Shown: piece by piece, positions 35,851 to 48,419 of the stretch
Numbering within the stretch: the first letter of the stretch is position 1
How the letters are laid out: every line of letters starts with the position of its first letter
From: Sepioteuthis lessoniana
Taxonomy: Eukaryota; Mollusca; Cephalopoda; Myopsida; Loliginidae
Length of the DNA stretch: 64,000 nucleotides
Assembly: GCA_963585895.1 (NCBI GenBank)
Contig: OY757904.1
Span: forward strand, 6,738,630 to 6,802,629
Direction: 5' to 3'
Notes under the pieces: model-generated
The model's database searches: none
Seen by the model: only the letters and a program-made list of their open reading frames with translations
What the model was told of the DNA's origin: nothing
Program-made: the position numbers and the translations under genes

Positions 35851-37130
35851 CTATTGCCTTCAATAAGTTTCCAGACTTTTTTGTACAGGCATTTAAAATT
35901 GTCATAGACTCTTGAAAATTCAGTATGTTATTGCTATACATCTTATGAGATGACTGACCAATTTTTATGATTTCAGATTCAAATCAACAGCTACAGCAGC
36001 AATTGGAATACACCCTACTAAAGCCTGATAGTCACAGCTGGTGAATTTCAAAAATGCAATCTGGATGTCAGGACACTTTAGAAGAACAATATGCAATAAA
36101 ATTCTGTTTTAAACTTGGAAAAAATGCCACAGAAACGTATGGAATACTTCAGACTGCTTTTTGACCATCTTGCATGAATCGAGCATCAGTTTTTGAGTGG
36201 CATAAGAGATTCAAGGAAGGCAGGAGTTTGTGAGGGATGATGAGAGGTGTGAGAGGAGTAAGGAGCTGATTGGCCAAATAAAGAATTTCATGGATAATGA
36301 CCATCGTGTGTCTGGGAACTGTACACACAATTATTCATGGGGAACTGAAAATGCGGAAGATTTGTGTGAAGTTTGTCCCAAGGGTGCTCAGAGAAGATCA
36401 GAAAGAAAGACGTCATGACAGCAGAGAGATGGTCGAGCTGATCAATTCAGATCCCGCAGTTCTTGATGCTCTGGTGACCTGCGATGAAAGCTGGATCTAC
36501 TGCTAAGACCAAGAGACAGAGTTCCCAGTGGAAGCATGCTGGCTCTCCCAGACCCAAGAAGGCCAGACAGAGCAGATCCACCCACAAACTTTTGATGATC
36601 CTTTTTTTTGACAGCACTGGTATGATCTACATGCACTGGGTTCCCACTGGACACACAGTCAACAAAGAATACTATATTGAGGTTTTAAGGGAGTTCGGGA
36701 AGAGATTCCATCAGAAGAGGCCAGCACTCTTCAAATCGAGTCAGTGGCATTTCTACCAGGACAATACACCAGTCCACAACTCCATCCTTGTCACAGACTA
36801 TTTGACCAAGATGGGCATCAAGACAGTTCCTCATCCTCCCTATAGTACAAACCTAGCTTCCTGTGACTTTTGCTTATTTCCTAAGCTCAATGAAAAACTT
36901 AGAGGCTGTCGTTATGAGACAATTGAGGAGATGAAAGAGGCTGTGACGAAGGTCATTGACACGCTCACACAAGAGGACTTCCATGGGGCCTTCCAGAAGT
37001 TGTTGAAACGGTACAACAAGTGCATTGCAGCTAGAGGAGATTACTTCGAAGGGGACTAGAGTTTCATGAATGTACTATCAATGAAAGTGCCCATACGAAA
37101 AAAGTCTGGAAATTTATTGTGTGCTCCTTG
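35851..37130 (+). mobile_element. Complete mariner element inside the LINE
   Basis: 1280 bp flanked by TA on both sides (35849-35850 and 37131-37132). Inverted ends share AATAA(G/A)TTTCCAGACTTTTT (left from about 35863, right mirrored to about 37118). Dropping the element with one TA rejoins LINE codons as MKATS...LWKQHL, in line with the element's reading, so the insertion point is exact. TIR/TA structure and length are normal for mariner. Confidence 0.93.
36054..37059 (+). pseudogene. Mariner transposase, frameshifted
   Basis: The reading starts at ATG 36054 (MQSGCQDTLEEQYAIKFCFK) and ends at TAG 37057. N-terminal half: KNATETYGMLQTAF then a stop, a decayed HTH, and VHTIIHGELKMRKICVKFVP. 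The first catalytic Asp is in TCDESWIY (36483), followed by a TAA and a frame change. The second is in YQDNTPVHNS (36760) and the third in LASCDFCLF (36865), 34 residues apart as in DD34D mariners. The last 191 codons (from 36484) are open. All three Asp survive but the frame is broken, so inactive. Confidence 0.9.
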
Positions 37131-38899
37131 TACCAGCTAACAAGAACGAATATAACTATGGAAACAACATCTCGAGAATTTACTTGGAAACTCTCCAAAA
37201 GTTACACATGAACCAATCACGAGAATTATAAGTAAGCAATTAGACATCAAACTAGGACCATTTACACAAGAAGAACTTGACTCGGTACTGAGAAAAATTA
37301 AAAATAGAAAAGCACTAGGGCTCGACGAAATACCCCCAGAAGTATGGAAGACCAGACAATTCAATGACATACTGCTCAGACAATTTAATGTCATATATAA
37401 TCAAAACACTATAGACAGATGGAAGAAGGGATGCATCCTCCCCTTCCCTAAAAAGGGGCCATCTCGGATTAGTCAAGAACTCCTGAGGTATAACCCTTAC
37501 ATCCATAGTGGCCAAGATATACAATGCTCTATTATGCAACCGCATAAAACCCAAAATTGACAACATACTTAGGAAGAACCAGAGGAATAGATCCACGACG
37601 TCACAAATTTTGACTATCCGTCAAATTTTTGAAGGTGTACATGCAAAAAACTTTTAGAGGCAACAATATTATTAGTCAACTTTACCAAGGCCTTTGACTC
37701 CATTCACAGAGGAGATAGAGCAAATTCTTCTTGCCTACGGTCTACCAAAAACATTGCAGCCATAATTTTGCTATACAGAAACACAAAAGTAAAAGTCTGT
37801 CTCCCAGATGGAGACACAGACTACTTCGACATTGTAGCAGGTGTACTGCAAGGAGACACATTAGCCTCATACCTATTTATCATCTGTCTAAACTACGTGC
37901 TTAGAATATCTATTGATAAAATCAAAGAAAACAGTTTCAAGCTAACAAAGGAAAGAAGCAGAAGGTACCCCACAAAAACAATTACCGATGCCGACTACAC
38001 CAGTGACATCGCACTTCTGGCAAATGCGCCCGCCCAAGCCAAATCCCTGCTACATAGTCTGGAATGAGCAGCTGTAGGTGTAGGCCTCCATGTCAATGCA
38101 CACAAGACAGAATATATGTGCTTTAATCAAACAGGCGACATCTCTACACTAAACGGTAGCTCTCTGAAACTAATAGACAAGTTCACCTACCTAAGAAGCA
38201 GTGTCTCATCAACCAAGACAGACATCAACACATGACTAGCAAAGGCATGGACAGATATCAATAGGCAATCGGTCATATGGAAGTCAGACCTGACTGATCA
38301 AATAAAAAAGTTTTTTTTTCTAGCAGCGGTCGTGTCGATACTGCTATATGGATGCACTACATGGACACTAAACTTGGAGAAAAAGCTTGACGGTAACTAC
38401 ACAAGGATGCTGTGAGAAATACTGAACAAGTCATGGAGGCACCACCCCACAAAGCAGCAGCTGTACAGCCACCTACCACCCATTATGAAAACTATCAAAG
38501 TTAGACGAACCAGACATGCGGGACACTGCTGGAGAAGTAGGGACAAGCTCATAAGTAATGTACTCCTGTGGACCCCTTCACATGGATGACCAAAGCCAGG
38601 ACGACCAGCTAGAACCTACATACAGCAGCTCTGTGCCGATACAGGATATAGCCCTGAAGACCTGCCGGAAGCAATGGATGATAGAGAGGGGTGGTGAGTG
38701 AGCCTCAGGGATAGGATATTTGTGCTGATGGCGCAACGTGATGATGATCTCCAGAGTGGCAACTGCTCTCGGTTTTTCTCTAGCAACAGTAGTTAGAGTG
38801 TAACAGAAATATGTGGATTCTGAATAGACATCAGTATAAAAATTAGACAAGTGACAAGAATAATTGTTAAAAAGGTAAGAAAGTAAACACTCAATAAAG

Positions 38900-39340
38900 T
38901 GGAATTTTCATCCCATTATCCCAATTCAATGCTCGTGCTGCCGAATCAATTTGTCAATGTATTTCTGCAGCATACACTACATTTTATGGGGTTTTGTAGT
39001 CATTGATAAACAAGTTTGGTATCCACACTATTGCTATGACAGCATTATGTATCTCATACAAAACAGGGAAACTCACCATTGGATCATGGAAGACTGGCAC
39101 TGTCACCTAGTTAGATAAGTCACTTTTTCAAGGTCCTTTCACTCACTAGATTTAAACCTAATTGACCATGTAGCAGACTGCACTCAATTCTCTGCAGCCA
39201 CATTCAATTAATACAACTCGGTTATGGACAACCCTAAATCATGCTTTGGTTGACATACCTACATAATGTACCATCGCTACCATCATTCAACTGAAGGGAG
39301 GAGCTACATGTTATTAGGTAGCTGACTTTTTAATACTTCT
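38900..39340 (+). pseudogene. Probable Tc1-like transposase relic
   Basis: Plus-strand reading near 39.13-39.20 kb gives a DLNLIDHV stretch in shifting frames, like the SPDLNPIEHVWD block of Tc1-like transposases, followed by NTTRLWTTL and NVPSLPSFN-like text. Catalytic Asp residues upstream cannot be placed. Old and weak. Confidence 0.4.
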
Positions 39341-39427
39341 GTTTATAAAAATAATCTAATCCAATTTATTTCATGTTTTTAAAAACAAAAGGTTGAGATT
39401 TTAAAAGAATTGAACTATTGTGCTTAC

Positions 39428-39474
39428 CACATTTCTTTCTAATAACCTTTCTTCATAACAGAGTATCTCAAAAA
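39428..39474 (-). other. Possible mini-exon (unproven)
   Basis: Minus strand, acceptor CATTTCTGAAG and donor AATGTG^GTAAGC. Reads VFEILCYEERLLERNV and ends in phase 0. It is phase-compatible with the 41.6-kb candidate and with the kinase exon at 29650. Short; may be chance. Confidence 0.15.
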
Positions 39475-39586
39475 CTTCAGAAATGATAATGACTCATCAC
39501 AAAATTATAAAATATACATATATTTTTTAAGGTAACAGAATAACAATTCCAATTTTATTTGGCAACAAATTAAAACCAAAACCTTT

Positions 39587-39622
<36 letters not shown>

Positions 39623-40189
39623 ACAGAAAACTACTCATTTTTTCAACTTATCTACTTTTATATTGTACTGGATAAAAAAAAATTATTTCTTTCTATTCAC
39701 AATAGAAAAAATACATTCATTAGATGAATTACTTCTCACAATTATTCTATTTATAGTAAAATAGAGAAGAAACTGAAAAGGATTTAGCAACACAGCTGTT
39801 TGGTTAAATAACAGAAAATCCTCTTCAAAAACAAATACCAAAGGGAAAACGTAATAAGAAAATGAAAAAACATTAAAAAGATTGTGGGTAATAATAGGAT
39901 TAAAAATAATATAAAAAGAGAAAGTGTTGATCATTAGAAAAAAGTACAAGTAATAAAGCACTAATAAAATTCATGCTAATTATTGTAAACATTTATTCAA
40001 CTTTACACATATCCTTTTGTATTTGATCAAAGAAGATCTGAATTTCACCAGCTGATGTAGTCCGATAAACAATTAACAAAATATAAATAAATAAAAATAT
40101 CAAGGTACCAAATTTGATACATTTTTATAAATCTGAGAAACTTCTAAAAATTTCAAAAGTATGACAGTCTATAAATTTAACAGGTTTGT

Positions 40190-40800
40190 GGTGATCAAAA
40201 ATTATTTGAGGAGGCACTCAGGGCATAACTTATTGTCATAGGAAACGCACTCAGCAATCTAGGTTCTAATATTGGAGGAGGCTGCTTACATTTTACTTTG
40301 GTTTAATACCATTGGGAACAGTATGAATTCAAATATTCTCCACCCAGCTAGGGGTAAATAGTAGGGTAGACTGGACTATTGTATGACAACTGGTCTAAGA
40401 GAAAGGAAACTCAATTTAAAGCAGTTGTACTCAGTTTAAATACTGACCTTGTGTCACAGCCTGCTTGTTGGAAGATGGGTTGGGTAAATATATATGGCTT
40501 ATTTGAAAAACACCTAAAGATAAAAACTTTCAAAACTAAAACAGTAATAGTGCTGTCATGGAAATCGAGCCCCAAAGATAATTTTTCAAAAAGTATATTT
40601 ATCATAGCTGCAATAATTTTTATTTACCATGCTTTTTTTTAGTCTAACACAGGTCACTTGTAGTTTTTAAGTAGTCTCCAGTCCACTGTATTGGCGAGCT
40701 AGCATGAACTGGTATTTTCAGTGTGACTTAACCAAAAGTCCTGGCTACCATACTTTATTTGATATAGCCTTCCTCCAGGCCACTATAACTGAAAATTCAA
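40190..40800 (+). mobile_element. Degenerate SINE-like repeat, family A copy 1
   Basis: Contains AATCTAGGTTCTAATATTGG (B-box-like), then GCTTACATTTTACTTTGGTT, TACCATTGGGAACAGTATGAA, CCCAGCTAGGGGTAAATAGT and AAATACTGACCTTGTGTCAC. The same ordered text occurs at 45.6 kb (plus) and 48.5 kb (minus). A second shared block (GGCGAGCTAGCATGAACTGG, 40.69 kb) also occurs near 45.53 kb. Confidence 0.6.
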
Positions 40801-41439
40801 CAAGCTTACGAAACCAGACGAACCATTTGGATATGATTATACTTTCATTTTAAAAAAGGAAAAAAAAAAGTACTATTTCTATTTAAGTATTTAAAACTCC
40901 CAAAACTTTCATTTTTCATGTGTGAGTGGGTCTGTGCATAAGAGTGATAAATGATAGCTCTACATTCTTATCAACTTTTGTGAAATCTAAAAAAAATTCA
41001 AAGAAATAAAAAATAAAAACCAACCCCATTTAGAAATATGCAAACTGACATTACTTAACCCTATTTTATACAATGAAAAATATTGATTATTTTTACAATT
41101 AAAAAATCTAGAACAAGTCAATAGTACACCAAAATAAAACATAGAAAATGGGTAAAGAAATATTAAATAACTAAATAAAATTGCTATAGATTTTATTTAG
41201 TCAAGTTATAAGACTGCATTTTTTTAAATAAAAATGAAGAAAAGAATAAAACATCAAATTCAACATTGTTAAGCTATTTGAAAACTTATTTTACTTCCAT
41301 ATATCAACAATTCAACTTATTCAATTGAAAAGCAAGAGTTTTTAAATCCTTAATAAAAAAATAAAAAAAAAAATGATCTTTATAAAGATCACCTTTTAAA
41401 GCTTTAAATTCCTCTCTAATTTTTTAAAATGAAATATTG

Positions 41440-41660
41440 TCTATTCTACATCTTCAGCATTAACATTTTTTCAAATCACCATTTCTGCACTGTCTTAATA
41501 CATCCTAGTAGACAGCACAATTTATATTCATTCATATTCTTGCGTATTTTCACCTTGACTTTCAAAAATTCTATACACTTGGTTCCCTGCCAAGACAAGG
41601 TAATAATCACTGAGAGATGTTATTCCCAAAGGTGTCATCATGCCAGACTGATAAAATAAC
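41440..41660. mobile_element. SINE-tail-like sequence or small exon
   Basis: GGTGTCATCATGCCAGACTG followed by ATAAAATAAC resembles the 3' part of tRNA-derived cephalopod SINEs (from memory). The minus strand of 41554-41647 also reads as an acceptor-donor-bounded 94-nt stretch, SGMMTPLGITSLSDYYLVLA then GNQVYRIFESQ. I favour the repeat explanation. Confidence 0.35.
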
Positions 41661-42029
41661 AACAACATAAAAGTGAATGATAAATGTTTTCAGTAAGTGT
41701 CACAGCAGGAAAGAAAAGAATATTCTTAGAAATATAGTAAATACAAGTTAGTTGATACCTCTCACCAGTATATCTATAAGCCTTATGATCTAAAGTACAA
41801 TATTCATTTCTAAAAATAATGCATATATCTCCTTAGAGAAAAAGAGAAAATTTTATTACATTTTTATTCATAAAAGTTCATCTTGATCTCTTGAAAGAGG
41901 TGAAAAAAATTATCTTTGGAGAAAAATTTTTTTTTTTTATATAAGCAATACCTTATAATGTAAAACCTTTCTTTTATTCCTAATTTAACAGAAGTCAATG
42001 TTTTAAAATCTAATTTTGGATAGGTATAA

Positions 42030-42292
42030 GTAAGTAAAGTAAGCGACCATAGTCGAGGGTGACCCGAAGGCTCCCTTTTTGATAGCTACTACACCAAGGT
42101 GTAGGGGAGGGCGCTACTCCATTCCCTGGATTGCTCCACTTTACCCTTGAACCGTACCTTATAATGCTGAGCGTTAAGCAAGGTGGTATCAAGTTCCATT
42201 TTTAAAGTCTTTGGTATGACTCGACCTGGGATTGAACCCAGGTCTCCCGGGCCATTGGCGAACACTCTAACCGCTGGGCCAATGTCCCGGTA
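42030..42292 (-). mobile_element. tRNA-derived SINE with 13-bp target-site duplication
   Basis: The minus strand starts CCGGGACATTGGCCCAGCGG (A box TTGGCCCAGCGG) and carries GGTTCAATCCCAGGTCGAG (B box) about 45 nt later, a clear tRNA-like head. A G+C-rich body follows and the tail is TTACTTTACTTAC. Both sides carry TGGATAGGTATAA (42017-42029 and 42293-42305), a perfect 13-bp duplication. Young-looking compared with the other repeats here. Confidence 0.92.
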
Positions 42293-43255
42293 TGGATAGG
42301 TATAAACAATGAATTTATTATCAAAATTCATCAGATAAACTCATTAAAAGAACTTAGCATTTTTTTTAATACCTACATATATAAATATCAACCATTTCTT
42401 TTTGAATTAAAATTATATATAATATAAAACGATATCTAAGATGGGGAGATATTTAACTAAGGAATGTTTTGCAACATTATTCATAATTTGCAGATTACCT
42501 TAATCTAAAAGGTAGTTCAACAAGTAAGAACACAGAATTATGTGATGTTTAGCAAACAAATGAACAAAAGATTACTTTTTTTAACAAATAAAATTATAAA
42601 CAGAAAAAATTATCAGCTGATAAAAAAAAGTTTAATCATGCAACTGAAAAATGATATCCATTTAAAACTATTCAAAATTGGTGTTTAGTAATTTGTTTAC
42701 TGTCATAGATTTAAATTTTTTAAAAATCCATCACTGTTTTGGTCCACAACAAGAAAAATTGCAGTTCACTTTCATTCACTTGTCAGTTTTATTCTGACAC
42801 CAAACATGATTCAACTATTGAGACGATAAGACTAATTGTCTTGTTACTCTGTCATCTGATTCAAATACTGGAGAATAAAAACATTTGATTCAATGATTCA
42901 TCTTCTATTCCTTTGAGTCATTAGGAATGATTTCTTAAGGAGACAATGGAAATATCTGCATTCTTAGAGATTCATAAAACAACCTATTTATATTTACAGG
43001 TGCACTTGTACTTATATGAAAAATGTATGCTAAATACTATAGTTTGATTCCAAGAAATATATTGCCAAGAACTTTTTTTTTTTTTAAATCTTTGGGCTAA
43101 TGAATGATTTTGAATGTCATACATTTAAACTAAACTTAAAAAATAACTGAACAATAAAAAAAAATTGAAAAGAAAATTTGAAACGTAAATCCAGCTTTGA
43201 TTTTATTATTTTGAAGAATGTTTTACAAATGCTCTTGAAATGATCTTATAATAAA

Positions 43256-43261
<6 letters not shown>

Positions 43262-43325
<64 letters not shown>
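43262..43325. repeat. (AT)n microsatellite
   Basis: About 32 dinucleotides. Confidence 0.95.
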
Positions 43326-43327
<2 letters not shown>

Positions 43328-43737
43328 AGAGAGTTAACCAAATCACTATAATGAATATATTTTAAACTTAAAGCTTTCCATGTAAGAAAACAAAAAGATA
43401 ATGTTCCTAGAAATGATACAAACTCTTTAAATATTATTTCAGCCTTATAAAAGGGACTGATCCAACCATAAAATCTTTAAAATGCAATATTTAAAAAGTT
43501 AGATGCCAAAACCAATTCCATATTTCTGTTTAACTATTCCAATAAATACAAAATACATATATAATGCTTTAGTATTTATGTTTGTTGAAGTGCAAAATAA
43601 AAATATCCAATATTATCCCCACTAAGAAAATATTCTGCTACATTTCTCTGGTAAAACTAGTGAAATAAAAATAGTAAACTTTCTTATACATGCAACTGAG
43701 TATTTAAAGATATCAGGTCAACAATTCTAGTACGACT

Positions 43738-43762
43738 GTGTGTGTGTGTGTGTGTGTGTGTG
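43738..43762. repeat. (TG)n microsatellite
   Basis: Twelve dinucleotides. Confidence 0.95.
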
Positions 43763-44966
43763 GTTAATGAATTCAGAATTTTTCATTTGCTATAGCTATG
43801 GCTACAGATTTGTGTATAATAGCAACATTATCAGTTTTATCCTATTTTCCTTGCACATTTTGGAAGCATCTGACTTGGATGACAAAATTTTTATATTTCA
43901 AGAAAATACAGAGCCCATCATTGTCAGTGTGTGTAAGCACCAAAACTATTTGTATACTTCAAGTTTCAAGATTCTACTGACCAAATAATTCAAGATTTTT
44001 ATCTTGTAGCTTACTGATGCTAAACTGTTCACTTAACAAACAAGCTTTATGTTAAAAAATGCAACCTCTGGGAAGTACATATTTATATAACATGAATACT
44101 GCGAATGTTATAACAGTGAATAACTGCAGATAACTCTAGGTCTAAATACCCACCCCCCCAAAAAAACCTTAGGTTAAAAAGCAAAACATCTATGCTACTA
44201 AGACAGTGGCTTATTGGAAAAAGCCCATTTCTTAAAAGAAAAAAAAAACAGCTACAAGAACTATTTAAATCTTTTAAACTAATTAGCTGAGGGAAATGGC
44301 TTTGGGGCAATTAAACCAGAGAACAAAACTACATCAGAAGCAGATATTTTTATATTATTTCCTATCCATATTATGAAAACGCTTATGGGAGAAACATAGA
44401 TGTTTTTACAAAAACAAAAAAAAAACATAAGCATGGTTGTGCTTTTAGGGTGGGGAGAGGGATTTAGATGTACTCATCACAAATTTGAAACAGACCCCAA
44501 TTTAAAAGTGGCTAGCATGTCATAACTTTATAAGAATAACAAGAAATATTAAAAACTCATAGAATTTGTATTAAACAATGACCCAGATTTTATAACACCA
44601 CCTTTACTGGAAAGGTTAACATTAAAACAATATACTACTTAATTTGACAGGTTAGAATAACGCAATCTTATCTCCAACATTCAGTAATTTTAATGTAATA
44701 AATAATTGTAATTTATTATAAAAAATATTTTATTTCACACACAACAATATTTACAAAGCTTAATTGACATAAGCACAATTCTAAATAATAATTTATTTTC
44801 ACTTTTAAATCTTCATAATGATTAACTTTCCTAATTATGTTGTCAGGAAAACCTCAGAAATAGTTTTCATATTCCCTATTTTTCCTAAGTTAAATTTTTC
44901 TCAAAAACCCATAAAAACTGAAGCACCAAGATATATATGTCCACACACTAAAACACTGGCTATTAC

Positions 44967-45025
44967 ATCTTCCACATCAACAGCTTGTGAATCATTGATG
45001 TCAATCATTTGTCCCTCAATCAGAA
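44967..45025 (-). other. Possible mini-exon (unproven)
   Basis: Minus strand, acceptor TAATCTTTAG. Reads LIEGQMIDINDSQAVDVED up to a possible donor GAAGAT^GTAATA, or stays open about 20 codons more (VIASVLVCGHIYLGASVFMG) to TGA. The composition looks protein-like but I recognise no family. Confidence 0.25.
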
Positions 45026-45439
45026 CTAAAGATTAACAGCATCCTGTAATTACATGGACATTAGAACATTTGTAAGAGATACCAAGCCTCATCGTCAGTC
45101 TTTTTTTTTTATTCCCTAAATTTAAAAAAAGTATATAGGATGAAAAGTTTTCAGATTTTTACATCATTTTGAGTTTTTTTGTATTTTTAAACTCATCTAA
45201 ATCAGATTTTTTTACAAGAGGATAAAGAATAGAGGATAGTAAGTTTGTTTTTTTTTTTGGTGGGAGAAGACTTCAAAAAATTATTTTCGTTTGCAGTGTC
45301 ATTAACCTTTGACATAATATAAACCATTACAATGGGCTTTGTACTTTTTGTATGATCAATTTAAAATGCTCATCAGGTGACAACTGAGGAAAACAATCTT
45401 GAGATTATCACATTATTCTTATTAACTAAGTTTTGTTTA

Positions 45440-45830
45440 AGTCTGACAGATTTCAGGTTGCTTCCAGTACCTGCTGTTTCTAAGTAGTCAAAGTCCTAAA
45501 CAGGTTTATTAATGTTTAACTTTGGTGATCTAGCAAGAACCACTACTTTCAGCATGACTTAGCTAAAAAAATTCTACCAGTACTTGTCCTACCAAATTAT
45601 AAAACTTCAACTACATTGTATGTAAGGAGAATTGTTGACCTATGTTCAAATCCTGGACAAGGCTGTTTGCATTTCACTTAGTGCTAATGCCCTTGGAAAA
45701 AGCATTCATCCTTTCTTCGCCAAGCTATAGGTAAGGAGTAGAGTAGCCTAGGCTCTTTAGCCTTGCTACGTCGACTTAAAAATTGACCTATCATATCCCG
45801 TTCATGTCAGAAAGGTAGATAAATATAAGC
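45440..45830 (+). mobile_element. Degenerate SINE-like repeat, family A copy 2
   Basis: GTTCAAATCCTGGACAAGGC (B-box-like, about 45640), GTTTGCATTTCACTTAGTGC, TAATGCCCTTGGAAAAAGCA and AAGCTATAGGTAAGGAGTAG match copies 1 and 3 in order. The block at 45.47-45.58 kb precedes this part, whereas in copy 1 it follows it. Confidence 0.6.
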
Positions 45831-48400
45831 AACATTGAAGATAAAATTTTAAAAGTTACATATTTTATTTGCTTCCATTATGCTCACTACTGTTGATAGA
45901 ATTATTAAAAGGATAGTTTTACAGCCTAAAAAATGCGGCAATTCTTATTTGCCCAATTAATTGAAAAATTACCATCTTCCTACTTTTATAAATTGAAACT
46001 AATTTTTCAATTTTTATAATCCTTCCTGAGCAACATAATATCAAATTAATCAAACAAAGTTGTAATTCTTAGTGAACCTGACAATATTTCAACAATTAGT
46101 CTAATATCATAATATATATGAAATGCCAAGCTTCAGTCTATTTAGTGCACAAGATAGTGTATTTCTTACCAGTTTAACCTTGTATGAGATTGAAAATAAT
46201 GCTGACAAAATGCTGCTTTAAAATAATTTTGAACAAAGAAGCTAGAAATTATTCTAATTTGAAATACAAATCATGACAAACTTGTGTGATGATTTATAAG
46301 ATACTGGCAACTAATACACTTTGCATTAATATACAGGAACAATTTTTTCTTCTCAATTATCAGCCCTACAGAAAAAAAAATGTCAAAACACATTCTGGCA
46401 AGAAACAAAGAAAGGTTACAATTATTAAAGTTTTTAAAGGTTCAAAAATATCAAAAGTTTATACTTGTATAATCTAGTTTAATATTATACACTACTTTTT
46501 TTTTAAGAAAGCAAACTTCAGAAAACTAAGCTAAAAAGTCTACCAATGATAACATTGCTTTATCTAATAACATTTTGAATAGCAAAAGTTTTATAAGACT
46601 TCTCATCTAGACTGTTTACTCATTCAAATTAACAGGCAGAGGAAAATAAATAAGTAACTTTTAAAAATTGAATGAAATACTAGTAAAAATTGATGGTCAT
46701 AATGGTTGACAATATTTTATCTAATAAATATTGCTTCTTCAGGTATATAACTAAAACTAATAATGACAAAAAAGTTGCAGAGATGTTCCGCTTCCAAATT
46801 AATTTTCAAACTGATGACTTCATGGATAACATCAATTTTTTTTCCAATACTATCAATATTTCTACAATAAACAATATTAAAAGATTAAAGTATACAAAGA
46901 AATATAATCTGGAAAATAAAGGTTTAATTTAAATGTCCCATCTGATCAGGTGACATGTCAAATGTCACTTAATAGTTACAACTAATTAAGTGTTGCATCA
47001 TTCACAGCAACCAATCAAAGTAAATGAGGTGGAAATACAAAACATTACTTTAGATACTTAAAGTAGTTGTTCACAAATAAATATTTTGACTTATTAAAAA
47101 GGACATAAAAATAAAGTTTGGAGGAGAAAAAAATGATTGGTATTTAATAACAGACTTTAAAAAAAAAAAATAAAGAAACTATTTCACATATCAATACCAA
47201 AACAAAAGTTTGAAATCATTTTATCCAAAAATCATTTGAAACTTTATAATTTTGAAAATTTGTTGAGTACAGTAAAATCTGAATGAAGTTTTTACAAATA
47301 GCTTTTTCTACTTAGATAACATAATTTTGAATTTAAATCCTTACAATAACTTGATACAAGTATCAATCATTTCAGATCATCTCTTAGTAATCATTTCTAA
47401 CAGAATTGATGAAAGATTCTTAAAATATAAATCCTTATTGCACTAACATTGATCTGTCCAGCCAAAATCTTAATTGTACTTCTTAAAAGTTAAATATGAG
47501 ACATTATTTTACCATGAAACTCTACTATAAGTATGTATTTTTTCTCTCTTAGTAATACTAAAGGGTTCTGACATTGTTAAAATGAAATATCTAAAAAAAA
47601 AATAAAAACTCTTATCAACTACACAAAAATATAAACATACAATATATTTCATTCATTAAACTCAAGGCATAAAATAACCCCAGACAAGTTGACATGGAGT
47701 CAAAATCAATCAATCCAATTTTATAGGTACATTCTGCAACTATCACTATGGTTATGTAATACAAGTTACTTCAAAACAAACTTGTTAAAATATATTAATG
47801 AAAATGTAATAGAACTCATAAAAGGAACAATCATAAACATTTTTTTTAAGTAGGGGGGTTGGGGGTAATGGCAGCTCTTATTAGATTTATATGCTTGTTA
47901 TATAGTGTTTAAAAATAAGTAAAATTAACAATTGGGATATCAATAACTAAAGTCATTTGATTTCTTTAAGAAATAAAAACTTTACCATTTCCATTTATTT
48001 TTAATAACCTACTAATATAACAGTAATTCACAAAAATAAAAAATGCAAATTAAAACATTCTAAATTTTTATAAATGAAAAAGCATTTAAAAGCCTGTTCC
48101 CTGGCTCTTACACCATAACCTCTAAATATCTATGGCTTTGGAGGGAAAAAAAAGTGTCTTGTTCTATGGGGTCAATCCACACCCACCTTGCATCTCCCCA
48201 CTGCACTTAACAGGATAAAATTAGGGTAAATAGTTGGTTCCAAAGACAAATGCACAGAGAACTGAACATTTTTTTTTGTCTATATGCAAGGATATCATTG
48301 AACTCTAGCTAGTGTCCCCTGATATTCTCATGAGAAGATAAATACCAAATTTAGGTATCCAGTTCACCTGTTAGTATCACCAATCATATAACCAAGCCAT
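45831..48400. other. Intron, no recognised element
   Basis: A+T-rich; the ORFs are short and without motifs. 48.07-48.26 kb is G+C-richer and probably the start of the repeat copy that follows. Confidence 0.55.
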
Positions 48401-48419
48401 AGAGCAATATCCATATTTA

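Larger units (their letters stand above)
34800..38770 (+). pseudogene. RTE-like LINE (APE-type), split by a mariner
   Basis: Plus strand. The left part (34.8-35.85 kb) has the end of an endonuclease-type region (SSDHRIITAKIRLSL) and a linker (HYDWSLLNKRDIRVKYALAL). The right part (37.13-38.77 kb) has the RT: FTQEELDSVLRKIKNRKALG, LDEIPPEVWKTRQF, AFDSIHRG, FDIVAGVLQGDTLASYLFII, then the catalytic box YTSD (37996-38007) in place of YADD, VNAHKTEYMCFNQTG, and the C-terminal HAGHCWRSRDKLI and PGRPARTYIQQLC. Several stops, frameshifts and the mariner make it inactive. Clade name from memory of similar elements. Confidence 0.85.
42306..44900. other. Intron, no recognised element
   Basis: A+T-rich, with (AT)n at 43262-43325 and (TG)n at 43738-43762. 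The plus ORF at 43740-43988 begins in the TG tract and lacks motifs. Confidence 0.6.
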
